A stretch of DNA of 64,000 nt from Nematopogon swammerdamellus (taxonomy: Eukaryota > Arthropoda > Insecta > Lepidoptera > Adelidae), in contig OX336354.1 of NCBI GenBank assembly GCA_946902875.1, positions 6,793,247 through 6,857,246 of the forward strand, written 5' to 3'. The position numbers were made by a program, and so were the translations under genes. Within the stretch, counting starts at the first letter, position 1; the number at the start of each line of letters is the position of its first letter. Positions 1 through 10,340 of this stretch are shown in pieces. The notes under the pieces are model-generated. The model worked only from the letters and a program-made list of their open reading frames with translations, ran no database searches and was not told where the DNA came from.

Positions 1-960
1 GCTATTCGCGCCACGTGCCGCCACTGCGCCGCCGTGAAGCCGTCGCGCACCTGAGTTTCTACTTTGCCAACAATCAGACTTTTCTATTGCCAAAAAATAT
101 TGCCAACCATAAATCGAGTTTCCGGAAATTCTTAGATCGTACGGACGGTCGACGTTGTTCTGCCAATCCTTTGGGTATCCTTATGTTATAATAAAATTTA
201 AATAATAAAATTAAAATATTTAACATATTATGTTAATTTTATTTATTTTAATTTTAACAAAGCAGGTCCACGTCTAGCAACAGCGTGTCCCAAAATCTGA
301 TAAAATAAATCACAAAGTAGGTACCTACTGATGATACGTCAAATTGCAACCGCCTTTTTTGCAGTCGACTTTATAACTTACATCCGTAAACCAACTTGAG
401 AATTGACAGAATGTAACAATGAAAACCGTATGTAAATCAATAAAATGGTTCTCGAGTTATAAGGATATTCATATTGACGTACGGCCGTTAAAACTTCGCT
501 TTATTTATTAGGAAATATCATGAGTAACAAAATAACTTCAAAAATACGTCAATAAAATTACGCAACCTTTTCCGGTATGACTCTGGATTGAAAATCATCC
601 TCACAGAATATTTTCCGCGATTCGTTGCTTTCCAGAAAAACACTGCAATTTCATCGTCAAACCATTATACACTCCTCGACAACTGAGATAGATAGAATTT
701 CAGTATGTCTGTCCGCGATTTGCGAAAACTCCTCACCTCACCATCATCGATGATTTTCCACAGCGAACTCAGACGAATTAGTGTGGGCTAAAAGTAGAGC
801 GCACTCCCCGTGGCTTAACATGTGACGTTCTCCTCTGACAGAACCTCTCCGGGCTTAGCAAACTAAAAGCTAATGCACCCTGAGAGCTTTCGGACTATAG
901 CTGGCGTAGATTCGGCTCTGTGAAGCACGTGAAATGCTGCGGCTGTATTAAGTACTTAAG
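1..960. other. No gene seen; AT-rich non-coding stretch
   Basis: No supported exon or recognisable element. Around 190-260 there is a very AT-rich segment with loose self-complementarity. The part after about 780 may already belong to a decayed retroelement because it runs straight into the SINE at 961, but I cannot assign it. Confidence 0.4.
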
Positions 961-1410
961 CGGCGGCGGGTGGTCGGCTCGATCTTGGCTTGGACTCTTC
1001 GACTCAGGGTCCGAGGTTCGAATCCAGCGGACACGCATCAATTAGTTTTTTTTTTCTGAAGGAAAAGTTTACGTACACCTGATGATTCACCTTGTGGATC
1101 CGGCCCCTCACTAGGTGTTGTAGTCTCAAATTGTAGCCGACTGGTTTGGTACTACCACACTGAACGTAAGATTGCCGCATAGCAGCCTCGGCTGTGTTCT
1201 CTTCTAGTCCAGTATATAATAGTCAGTAATCCAAAGGGAAGTCTCCGATATGGCATCCACCTTCTCGTAGGCTTCGATCATAAAAATCTCGTAGGTGATA
1301 TTGGCTGGTCAGGTTTTGCACAAAGTTCCCCGACCAAGAGGGACTAGTTTGCAGGCCTAGAGCCAACCCCAAGAAGACAACAACGACAACAACAACAATA
1401 ACACATCACT
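961..1410 (+). mobile_element. SINE family A, tRNA-like head
   Basis: A B-box-like motif GGTTCGAATCC (1015-1025) follows a tRNA-like head. The body from about 1100 to 1300 aligns with the reverse complement of 60661-60890 (shared: TTGTAGCCGACTGG, CCGCATAGCAGCCTCGG, TAGTCCAGTATA, GTGATATTGGCT). It ends in an AAC/AAT-rich simple tail (1375-1405). The phrase GGTGATATTGGCT also occurs in the 3' region of the LINE fragment at 34315-34813, which suggests, but does not prove, mobilisation by that LINE. Copy boundaries are approximate. Confidence 0.6.
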
Positions 1411-1983
1411 TAGGTTATATCTAATTTGGGCGTTACCTTTGCTGGCACGAATTTTTGCATTTTTCAAGAAGGTTGATCCGTGTTGCAAGTCCATCATCTC
1501 TCCTTTCAGTTTGTCCTCCATTACATCAATCAACACCACATCGTTGGAGCACGTGTGTCTATTATTGGTAGATCACCGGGCACAATTTCTAAGTCACGTC
1601 CAATTGAACACAACTGTTTTTGGGTCAGAAATATTCAGAATCAAGCTACGAGTATATTAACTCTTTCATATTTTATTTATTCGTAGATTGGCTTACCTCA
1701 GAAAGTATCGACTGAACTCGAGATTGCCACTAGCAGAGTAAATTGAAAATGCTAGTATATATTTGTCTGCATTGATGTATAACTCTAGAATGACTGTCAC
1801 TGTCTGTCATATTTCCTAAAGTCCGTATTGCGTACCAGCCAGGAAAGGCTGGATCGAATTTTCCAAATAATGTCAATAATTCGAACTTGTCCAAACGGGA
1901 AGTGAGCGCGACGCTCAAATAAATGTTATTGGACAGCGTCGTTTCCAGGGTTTGCTTTTTCGCTCACAAACCGGCTGGTTATT
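1411..1983. other. No gene seen
   Basis: Short open frames occur here on both strands, overlapping each other and without codon or motif support. No repeat family was recognised. Confidence 0.4.
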
Positions 1984-1991
1984 CTGAGAGT

Positions 1992-2779
1992 CAGGCAGGG
2001 GCGTTTTTACGCGCAGGCTATCTAGGCTGCAGCCTAGGGGCCCACACCACAAAGGTGCCCGCACCACAAAAAGAATTGGGTGCGCGCCCCGCATATAATA
2101 ATCATACATAAGACACACCGAAATCCTACATAACTAATTGCATGGTTTAATAATGCATCTATTCCTTCTTACCTACATTATTATGTAGTTACGTACGCAA
2201 TTAACGTAACCTTATAAATAACTTTTAAATACAGTATAGTAAAAAAAAAATTGGTTGTCTGTAAAGTCGGTTTACGGACGATAGTTTTACGTGATAACGT
2301 CATAAAGTGGTAAGACTACGCATGTCGTTTTTGTTACGTTTGTATTTCCGAAAATAATTCTTAGGTGGTTATAAAAAAAACTAAACACCCTTAAAACACC
2401 GTAACATTGCTTAAAAACAAATCCTACACTCTTACCACTGAGCCACGAAATCACATAAACGACCAAACGAATATCGGATTCCCTTGGTTCGCTTTCGGCT
2501 TGGGCCGATTGTGCCTCTCTATCGCTTGTTACGCGCTCTCGCTTGCACACACAGGCTCAGATGGAACGTGACACTTTTTCGTGCGTGCAGCCGGTGTTCA
2601 TCAATTTATAAGACGTGACGTTATCACGTCAAAAAGTTCTACAATTTCATAAAAAGCTTAAATATTATTCTTTTCAGGTTTTAAGTAATACAAATTTCTT
2701 TGAAATATGATTTTAGGGTTCCCCAAAAGGGCCCGCACCACAGGTTCAGCCTAGGGGTCTGATTCTAGATCCGGCCCTG
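1992..2779. mobile_element. Non-autonomous hAT-like DNA transposon with 8-bp TSD
   Basis: The octamer CTGAGAGT is present on both sides (1984-1991 and 2780-2787), an 8-bp target site duplication as hAT elements make. The element starts CAGGCAGGGGCG and its other end reads inward CAGGGCCGGATC, which resembles hAT termini. Inside both ends lies a CCTAGGGG / GGGCCCGCACCAC motif pair (2032-2075 and 2728-2756). No transposase frame is visible. A different repeat (2251-2634) sits inside it, and that repeat also occurs alone elsewhere in the window, so it is probably a nested insertion. Confidence 0.65.
2251..2634. mobile_element. Dispersed repeat D, copy 1 (nested)
   Basis: Same family as 15724-15987 and 30114-30447. 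It begins TTGGTTGTCTGTAAAGTCGG and ends in ATAAGACGTGACGT.ATCACGTC. A subterminal motif TTTTACGTGATGACGT near the start is echoed in inverted form at the end. There is no coding capacity. Class unassigned; probably a non-autonomous DNA element. This copy carries an internal segment missing or different in the other two copies. Confidence 0.6.
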
Positions 2780-3017
2780 CTGAGAGTGTCGTAATTTCGA
2801 AAAGGCAACGGATAAATTCGCGAAGCTTTCCACACAAAGGGAGTGCCGAAAGATTCCGGAGCGGTTGGGCCTGCCTCCGGTGTTGGCCGCACAAAGCCGG
2901 TGGACGCCGCCGGTCTGATTCCTGCCTTTTGTAGCCCTATCTAGCCCTATGTGGGTCTATCTAGCTAGACTCATGTAGAAGTGTCTAGCTAGACCCACTT
3001 AGCCCTATGCGCAGTAA

Positions 3018-3154
3018 GGGAACGGTCCCATACCACGTGACCACGGGGGGGGGGGGGGGGGGGGGGGGGTTATCAAAATAACATGCTGGGTCACGGGGGG
3101 GGGGGGGGGGGGAGAAGTGGCCTAAAATCGGTCACGTGGTATGGGAACGTTCCC
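3018..3154. mobile_element. Tourist-like MITE with TAA duplication
   Basis: Terminal inverted repeats of about 25 bp: GGGAACGGTCCCATACCACG... at 3018-3042 and its near-perfect reverse complement at 3130-3154. Both ends are flanked by TAA (3015-3017 and 3155-3157), a 3-bp TWA-type duplication typical of PIF/Harbinger-derived MITEs. The interior holds two long G homopolymers. No ORF. Confidence 0.7.
3045..3112 (+). repeat. Two G homopolymers, 25 and 18 nt, inside a MITE
   Basis: Runs of G at 3045-3069 and 3095-3112, separated by 25 nt of mixed sequence. Exact lengths are likely unstable and sequencing-dependent. G-quadruplex formation is plausible on the plus strand. Confidence 0.9.
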
Positions 3155-3204
3155 TAAGCAAAATAAAGTTATTAAGTGTTATGTGCATATTTACACCGTG
3201 TATG

Positions 3205-3531
3205 TACCGTATGTGGGGCCGGTAATTAAAAATAATAGTCCCACTGCATCTCTTCCCGTGCATGTCGCAAAAGGCGACTAAGGGATAAGGACAAGATGCC
3301 GTGCTAAAGGGCGACATTATAGCCATCTCTCACCTTGGCACGGTCCTTCCACCGAGTCATGCAACAGGTGGGTATGTGTGCCTTGCTTGCTGCTTGATAT
3401 TATCTTGTCCCAATACTTTGCAAACGTGATGTTCGCTGTTGTACTGTAATTTACCAGAGTCCTTGAGCACAAAGTCGAATACTCTGCTTACTCCGATTGT
3501 CGGATTCAGCGTGTGGTATGTATGTATGTGT
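3205..3531 (+). mobile_element. Dispersed repeat C, near full-length copy
   Basis: Runs from a TACCGT.TGGGGCCGGTA head through GGCGACTAAGGGATAAGGAC and GGTCCTTCCACCGAGTCATG to a 3' end GATTGTCGGA.TCAGCGTGTGGTATGTATG. Other copies are at 22689-22812 (-), 28118-28311, 33668-34095 and 49437-49722 (-). The first ~90 bp also serves as 5' head of SINE-B copies at 29797 and 61804, and the last ~65 bp is built into every unit of the arrays at 45.9-53.7 kb. No ORF. I take it to be a retroposon of a type common in Lepidoptera. Confidence 0.65.
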
Positions 3532-4293
3532 TCGTGATGTGTACTAAACAAACACTGCAATTTCCACTTCGCGAGAGTCCATACCATACTGACAGCTATC
3601 AGTTTAATACAATACGTTGATCCAATTTCTGTTTCTGCATTAATAAACTGGATAGTTCTTACCTGCCTTCGATCATAAAAAATATTATAATTTTTCCGTC
3701 TACGTTACCTTCAGTCGTGCGGATCTTCTTGCTATGAAGTATGAACAAGGTATATAAATAGGAAGAAATACCTTATTTATCGCGTTCAACAACCGTCACA
3801 TTTCAGTGAACCGTACGTACATAATATGCTTTCAGCTGATAGTCTACGTCGCCGCACTAAACCGGCTAAAGTTATATGCCCCGTATGGATTGAGCCTATT
3901 TCCCAATATTTACACTCGGCAGCACGCGAAGTTTTACACAAAGCGCTGACAGAATAAAGGCTTCGACTTCCGGTGAGCTGGCCGGATGCGGCGCCGGAGC
4001 CGGAAATTGAAAAAAAAAATGTGTCGCAAGCTCGAAGCTAGAAGTTGGGAATTCTTAAGAAATTATTCGAGAGTTTATTACATTACAAAGTTCGTTTAAA
4101 TCATGATATTATAGTGAGTATATTTATTGTGAATAATAAACAAACATAAAATAATAAATAACGAATAAGTCAACAAACCGTAAAGGAGAAAACACGTACG
4201 CAATTACTCGTACACAAAACTCGTCTAAACCCTGAAATTTACTTAAACATCTTTCCAGGTTCAAATAAAATTATACACAAATCTATCTATATA
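3532..4293. other. No gene seen
   Basis: Unassigned AT-rich sequence between repeat C and the first mariner relic. No supported exon. Confidence 0.4.
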
Positions 4294-5587
4294 CGTAGGT
4301 CGCTATATAAGTTTTAAGATGCTCGAAATTTAAAAGTGGGACGCATCTGTGTTATATATTTTTAAATGGCAAATTTATTTGAAAATCGAATAAAAAATGC
4401 CATTTACAGCAATTAAAAAAAAATTATGCATTTTGGGGTATTATTCTGTCACCATTTCCCACTTTTTCGTCTGCTACGGTGGAGCTTACACGTGAATATT
4501 TGCGTGCTATTATATATTACAACTTTAAATGTGGTTTATGTGAAGTTTTAAGCTTAGAACATTTAAAATCAGCTTTAGGTGAGTCTGCTCCTTCTCGGCC
4601 AACGATTTTTAGATGGTTTAACGAATTTAAAAGGTGGAAAACTAGCCTTGAAGATGATGACAGAAGTGGAGGCTCGTCAACAGCAGTCACTGCTGAAAAT
4701 GTGTGGACTACTGAAACGCTGGTGCGAGAAGACCCACGAATTGCATACAGGGACATAGAGAAAATCTTAGCCATCAGTTCGGTTAGTGTTCACACCATAT
4801 TACATGAACATCTTGGAATGAGGAAGCTTTGTTGTCATTGGATACCTCATTTGCTCTCCGTAACGGAAAAGGAAACCCGTGTGGATTAGTGCCGTGAGAT
4901 GCGTCTACTTTTTGAAAATGGGAGATTAAGATGTATTTCTGAAATCATTACTGGGGACAAAACATGGATATTTCAATATGATCCGGAAAGCAAGAAGCCT
5001 TCGCCGGTATGGGTGTTTCCAGATGGCCAGTTGCCAAAAAATTGTAAAGACCACGGAACATTGGCAAAAATATGGTGTCCATTTTTTTTTCACGGAGTGG
5101 ACATCTTGCAACATTAATGATAGAGAATTGTAGGTCAGTTAACTCAGAATGCTACACTACAGTCGCATTGCCAAAAGTTATCAAGGCTGTGCAGGAGAGA
5201 CGACTAAAGACCGGGCTCCGGGGAATGATGCTGCACCACGACAACGCGTCTTCACACTCTTCCCTCAGAACAAAGGCGTTTATTCAAGAATCTGGTATCA
5301 AAACCCAACCTCACCCACTTTACAGCCACAACTTAGCTCCTTATGATTTCTTTGTGTTCCCCACAATAAAGGATAAGATACATTTAAAGTTTTTTTCAAG
5401 TGCCGAAGAAGCGTTGGCTGCCTACGATTCAGCTATTTCTGACCTATCGGAGGAAGACTGAAATAAATATTTCCAGGACTGATTTAGGCGGATGGAAATT
5501 TGTATAGATATTGATGAAGAGTATTATACATTCTAAGTATATATTGTTTACTTTTTGCGTGTCTCAAAACTTATATAGCGACCTACG
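4294..5587 (+). mobile_element. Mariner-family DNA transposon, decayed full-length copy
   Basis: About 1.3 kb, the usual mariner size. Terminal inverted repeats: ACGTAGGTCGCTATATAAG at 4293-4311 and its exact reverse complement ending at 5588, with TA dinucleotides at the borders as expected for mariner TA targets. The exact border is ambiguous because TA occurs twice in the terminal few bases. It encloses a broken transposase (4479-5536). The second mariner relic starts only 8 bp beyond its right end. Confidence 0.85.
4479..5536 (+). pseudogene. Mariner transposase pseudogene (DD34D)
   Basis: Cut-and-paste transposase relic. The N-terminal helix-turn-helix region is clear from LTREYLRAIIYYNFK onward. 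The first catalytic Asp is in ITGDKTW (about 4957-4977, usual motif TGDExW), the second in LHHDNASSHSS, and the third in SHNLAPYDFF; the last two are 34 residues apart, the DD34D mariner signature. Breaks: a TAG at 4887-4889 where mariner has Trp in its VDWC motif; a frameshift near the T-run at about 5082-5092; TGA at 5459-5461 and a second TGA seven codons later, both again at expected Trp positions. The initiating codon is GTG, so the ATG is lost. All pieces are readable; the gene is dead. Confidence 0.9.
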
Positions 5588-5595
5588 TATACATA

Positions 5596-6511
5596 GGGCA
5601 CACTAAAAGTTTCCGGAATTGGCCACTTACATAAACAATATTTAAAAAGTAATTACAACATTTGAAAATGGAACTCTTTGGCTGTAGAATGCAATTTGTT
5701 TCATCTGACTGTCAATTGTTTTTCCACTGTGGCGCCATTTTAAAAATTGCGTGTCTACATTAACATAAATTTAACCCGGGAAAATTTTCGTAGTATGATT
5801 TTCTACCATTTTAAGTATAATTTGACAGCTCATCAGAGCCTCGCTCGGCTTCAATCTGCTTTTGCCGATGAAGCACCATGCAAGACGACTATTTATTGCT
5901 GGTTTGCAGAATTCAAGCGCGGTCGTGTCAATCTCAGTGACGAATCTCGCGATGGTCGCCCGTTCACCGCTGTGAACAACAAAAACATCGATGCTGTGCG
6001 CCGTATGATCGAAACAGACAGGCATGTGACCTATCATGAGATTCGGGCATCCTTAGACATAGGCATGAGTCAAATACAATCAATCCTACACAAACATTTG
6101 GGTGTGAGAAAGCTGTGCTCGCGGTGGATCCCACACAGTTTGACCGAGGCTCAAAAAACGCACCGCGTCACTTGGTGCAATGCCATGCTTACCAGATTCA
6201 ACAAAGGCGCTTCAAATTTGGTTTGGGACATAGTAACAGGTGACGGCACCTTGTGACTTTTTTCTGTTCCCAAAAATTAAGAACCAATTACGCGGTCAAC
6301 GATTTTCATCACCAGAAGAGGCTGTCGAAGAATATGAAAAACACGTTTCTGAGGTCACCACGGAGGAGTGGCACAAAAGTTTTCAAAATTGGTTTAATCG
6401 TAATAAAAAGTGTATTTACGCAAAGGGAGAATATTTTGAGAAACAATAAATTCATTTTTGACCTTTAATAGTATTTTATTCTTATTAATTCCGGAAACTT
6501 TTAGTGTGCCC
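5596..6511 (+). mobile_element. Internally deleted mariner transposon
   Basis: Inverted repeats GGGCACACTAAAAGTTTCCG... at 5596-5620 and the exact complement at 6487-6511 (25 bp, perfect). Length is 916 bp against about 1.3 kb for a complete mariner. The left flank is TA (5594-5595); the right TA is mutated to CA. The TIRs differ from those of the neighbour at 4294-5587, so this is a separate lineage rather than a duplicate. Confidence 0.85.
5747..6449 (+). pseudogene. Mariner transposase with catalytic core deleted
   Basis: The N-terminal half is intact for about 165 codons: DNA-binding HTH region (LTRENFRSMIFYHFK), the linker KHLGVRKLCSRWIPH, and the start of the catalytic domain DIVTGD at about 6225-6243. 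The sequence then jumps straight to the third catalytic block APCDFFLFPKIK in another frame (6246 onward) and continues to the normal mariner C-terminus (WFNRNKKCIYAKGEYFEKQ, stop 6447-6449). Thus roughly 110-120 codons between the first and third catalytic Asp, including the HDN block, are missing at one junction near 6240-6250. The protein cannot be catalytic. The ends remain, so it could in principle be moved by an active relative. Confidence 0.88.
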
Positions 6512-7290
6512 CACGTATAATAAAATCGTAGACTTACCATGTCGATTTAAGCCAAAAAAAAATACTGGTATAGATACGGGAGAAATAAGTAATAGTATTA
6601 CGTGAAAAAACTATTTTTGAATTTTTTTCGGTTTGTCGATTTGTCGTCGTTTGTCGGTTTGTTTGTTCGATTGTACGCGCATCATGCAAAAACCACTCAT
6701 TGGATTCAAAATCTAATTACTAAACAATATGAAACTTTATTCTGAGTAACATTTATTGTTTATTTCATCAATATCAATCCAAAGAATCAAAAGATATGAA
6801 ATTTTTATGATTAGTTAGAAACCTCATAGCACCACGCCACCGCGCGCGCTGCTGCGCCGCGTCTCGTCGCACCGCCGCTTTCACCACCAGTGATGAAGTG
6901 GGAAATATTTCGTCTCAACTGACCACTAGTGGTGAGATTTGGTGGTCAGATGGTCCGGAGCGGTTGTTGCGGGGCGGTGTGTCGCGGAGGGGACCGTGCC
7001 TATCAAGGTGCCTATATAAGTGAGCGAGTAACCCGAATCGGTAGTACCACGCAACAGATCATATACGCATTGACACGTTTCAAAATATTTGCTGGCACGT
7101 AGCAATTTCAAAATTTTGTGCGGAATAAAAATTATATTTTAATAAATTAATAATATTTTATTAATATTAAAAATATATAAAATAATATTTTCAGTGCATA
7201 ACCTTTCAACTGTTTTCTTTTAGGATTTAGTATCACAAATGATTAATTTTCATGTGGTTATGAAAGAATAATTTGTCATGTTCATTTATC
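6512..7290. other. No gene seen; includes TATA/AATAAA pair
   Basis: Mixed sequence. 6833-6985 is GC-rich and contains the inverted pair CACCACCAGTG / CCACTAGTGGTG. 7130-7200 is extremely AT-rich. No coding region supported. Confidence 0.35.
7013..7129 (+). promoter_or_regulatory. Candidate core promoter or LTR R region
   Basis: TATATAAG at 7013-7020 follows a GC-rich block, and AATAAA occurs at 7124-7129. A TATA box about 110 bp before a polyadenylation signal is the arrangement of an LTR, but no TG...CA ends, primer-binding site or retroviral gene is visible. It could equally be a host promoter or chance. Confidence 0.2.
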
Positions 7291-7321
7291 CACACGGACA
7301 AAGTCGCGGGCTAAAGCTAGT
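7291..7321 (+). mobile_element. Retroelement 3' tail fragment
   Basis: The phrase AAGTCGCGGGCTAAAGCTAG closely resembles a 3'-terminal motif seen very often at ends of lepidopteran retroelement copies. A minus-strand relative is at 28759-28790. Class not proven. Confidence 0.35.
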
Positions 7322-7347
7322 TATAAATAAATTTGGAACCAATTTGG

Positions 7348-7518
7348 AATGGTTGGCTACCCGTGGTTACACCCGTGATGTTAGCCTACTACACCTTGGT
7401 AAACTAGGTGTCATGTCAGTGCTTCCTTTTGGTCGTTCCGACTGCACTGAACTGGACGGAAATCACGAATTAATTTTATAACCGTTTCGTTCGACCGACT
7501 TTCATTCAGTGCGGTGAA
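7348..7518 (-). mobile_element. SINE-B truncated copy
   Basis: On the minus strand it contains the SINE-B body: CGCACTGAATGAAAGTCGG..., GTCCAGTTCAGTG, the GGAAGCACTGACATG block and GGGCTAACATCACGGGTGT. 5' head and poly-A end are missing or decayed. See the full copy at 24720-25200. Confidence 0.65.
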
Positions 7519-7740
7519 CCATTTACATACACTCTGTGATTGAAAATGATCATAAATGTGAAATTCCAAAATGATAAATGGAAGACTTGTGTAGTGACGG
7601 GCTCAGCGGCCCCCAGAGGGGATCAATGGGATAAGGGGACGGAAGTGAAGGGGCTTTCTCTTCGCTGAAGATACGACACGCGCGAGCTCTACTGCAACGT
7701 GCACGAGGGCATTTGTTATTCATAGTCTCGATTATGATTG

Positions 7741-7895
7741 CTTGTTATCCGCCACACGCATGTTCTGTAAAATTTTCAACGATTCAAGAGATACAGCCCT
7801 TTAAAGGTAGGACAGACGGGCAGACGGACGGCCGCGTAGACTTAGTAATAGGCACTTCGAGAGACGGACGAAACCTAAACATGAATGTTTATTTG
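7741..7895 (-). mobile_element. Dispersed repeat E fragment
   Basis: Matches the 62905-63190 copy in reverse orientation: CAAGAGATA, CCTTTAAAGGTAGGACAGAC, a GACGGACGG-type motif and GACTTAGTAATAGG. Non-coding. Confidence 0.55.
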
Positions 7896-10014
7896 TTTGT
7901 CCCGTATGTGTTCGTATAATAAACATCCGATTGCGATGAAACTGGTGAGTTGTGCGCACGCCCGCGATGGTTTCTCATTAAGTAAATTAATAATATTTAT
8001 AAACCGAACAATTCCGCCGTGTTCGGTCATTTAAATCGACTAATGGGATGGGACTCTGGATGTAAACTTTTGCACCGCTCTAATTCAAAGGTAAAACTAT
8101 ATATAAACACGAAACGAATCAGATTCGAGAGGACGGAGGCCGAGTGATGAGGTCAAGTACGCTCAGGTCGACGCTCAGATGGATATATTATGTTCAAAAA
8201 GTATTAGGTTGACAAAGTTAAAATTTTTAAACGAGCGAACCCAGCTAACCGGTTGGCCAAGCGCAGCGCCGCGCCACCGCAGGCCTAGCTACGAGCAGCT
8301 AGTGCGCAGCCAGGTCATAAAGAATGCTAAAAAGCAAGTTTTTGATAAATAAAAAAAAAAACTGTGAAATGTATTGTGATGTGGAGGCAGTCGCGTGTAC
8401 CAGGGGAGCAGAACAACACGCGTATAATTGCGTGTTTACGTCGGCTGGTGAGGACCGTGTATTTCCCTCGGGCCCTCGAGGAGCCCGATTTCATCTCGTC
8501 GAGTTTGGCGGAGTCGCGACCTCCATTAGCGAGCACAAACAGGCGACACCACGCTCCCGCCACTCAAATAGCAACCGCAGAGGACTCGACGATTTCTGTT
8601 GGTTTTATTAATGGACCGCTTTTTCTTCCCGACTAGCGATTTAAACATTGACGAGGGGGATGTACGTTTCCGGCATCAGAATTTTTATTCGAAAAAATAT
8701 TCGCAGGGAGAAAATGTAATGAAAATGTGAAATAAAGTAATGCCATCAACTGTGAGTATACCGCCTCGCCTACTTGGTGGAATGGAATTTAAATCACGTG
8801 AAAGATCTCGACGAACATCCAATGCCCAATGCTCAAAAAAGTCCAATGCCTCAAAATCAAGCTGGCAAATGCTACATGTCAACTTATGATTTCTCATTGT
8901 CTCTAGCAATGGATATTATGCATATAAAATATTTTTCACAAATATCGTGTTATCTAAAATGCTTACGAAAAACACCTCCATAAAAAGGCCGTCTCGAAAC
9001 ATTCACTTCCATTTTTTTTTAAGTTCTTTCGGAGGTGCGCGATCGGCGGGCCGCAGCGTGCGACCGCAGAGCAGACGCCGCGCCACCGCATGGCGTACAT
9101 ATTCCCCGAGAGTCCCGTGGGAGCGTACCAGGGACACATACCTATAAAGATACTCGTAGTTGAGCGCGCGCAGGGAACACTTCGCCTTCATTCAACGGCT
9201 ATTCGTTTTCCGCATGTTGGCCATGATCAGATTTATGTCTATTGAAGTATTGATGTCCACAAAGGAACTATAGCGCGAATATATTTTGACGTAGGTAAGT
9301 ACAATAAGTATTCCTTTTCGGGTGTATGAAGTGAGTGACATACTGGACATTCAAGAACTACGGAAACTAGGTACGATGAAATAAAATAAAGTATACGATT
9401 TAGTTCCTATGGCAACCTCAAAACAATTAAAAAAATTATCAATCACTCGACTTCAGCTAAATGATCGTTATCTCTGAGAGTGCCTTCATTTTTCATCGAA
9501 TCACAAATGTCGCTCCTTCTTTAACTATGAGCAATGATTTAGTGTCATATCTATTTTTCAACGATAAGAAGACAGAGATGGCACTACATTGTGTAATAAA
9601 TAACGCCATATTAGTCCTTCAACAAACTTTTTGACAGACCGATGTCGGTATTCATTGCTCTGCACGGCAGACGTCTAATTGGCTTTTCCTAAATGCCTTT
9701 TATAAGCTAAATGGTCGAATATCCAGATTTAACTTTATGTCAGCCTAGGATTCTAACTCATCTTTGGCGTAACTGACTTTTATTTGACTTAATTGTTAAG
9801 TCTGAGTTGGCTGGGTATAAAAATTTATTGAGCTAAAATTTAAGTATTACTAAAAAAAAAATAAGAAAATCCGGAGAATTTGGTGCATCTGACCCAAATT
9901 TCGAGGGACTTGATACTCGACGTAATCTAAAATTTGCGTTCATGTTACGGACACAACCTATAGTTTTTTCTTTATAAATCTCAACCTCAATCGGACTTTT
10001 TTTATTGCTTCCGA
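7896..10014. other. No gene seen; two GC-richer blocks
   Basis: 8230-8310, 8440-8580 and 9030-9190 are GC-richer than their surroundings and not recognisably repetitive. They contain only overlapping short open frames on opposite strands, so I do not call genes. A CCTATAAAG at 9150-9158 is TATA-like. 9300-10010 is AT-rich and featureless. Confidence 0.35.
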
Positions 10015-10340
10015 ACCGATAAAACAGGCTCAATGACCTAACGATACGTCTGTGCTTTATAGGTTGATTATGGGTTGCAGGTCCTTTGTGAGTACAGAGT
10101 CGCCAATGAGGCGAATGGCTCGTCGCTGAATAGGATCCAAGACTGAAAGAAGGTACTCAGGGGAACCCTCCCAAAGATGACTGCAATTTTCCATCACCGG
10201 TCTTGTTCTTTATAAAGTGTAAGCAGTTGGACCGCGCCGCCGTGAAAAATGGTCGACATCGGTATAGGATCCCTAATTTTAGAGACGTTAGGACTGAACA
10301 GGACTTTCTCTATTTTCTTGGGAATCTATTAAAAATTATA
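10015..10340 (-). pseudogene. LINE reverse transcriptase fragment (C-terminal)
   Basis: Read on the minus strand, it encodes the conserved region downstream of the RT catalytic core seen in the ORF at 13346-14758: QLLTLYK, then in a second frame NCSHLW.GSPEYLL and DPIQRRAIRLIGDSVLTKDLQ. The nucleotide sequence is also nearly identical to 34672-34800. At least one frameshift is present. This is a dead, 5'- and 3'-truncated copy of the same LINE family. Confidence 0.75.

Noticed and set aside
2287..2550. 87-codon minus-strand frame
   Set aside because: It lies entirely within dispersed repeat D and is not open in the other two copies.
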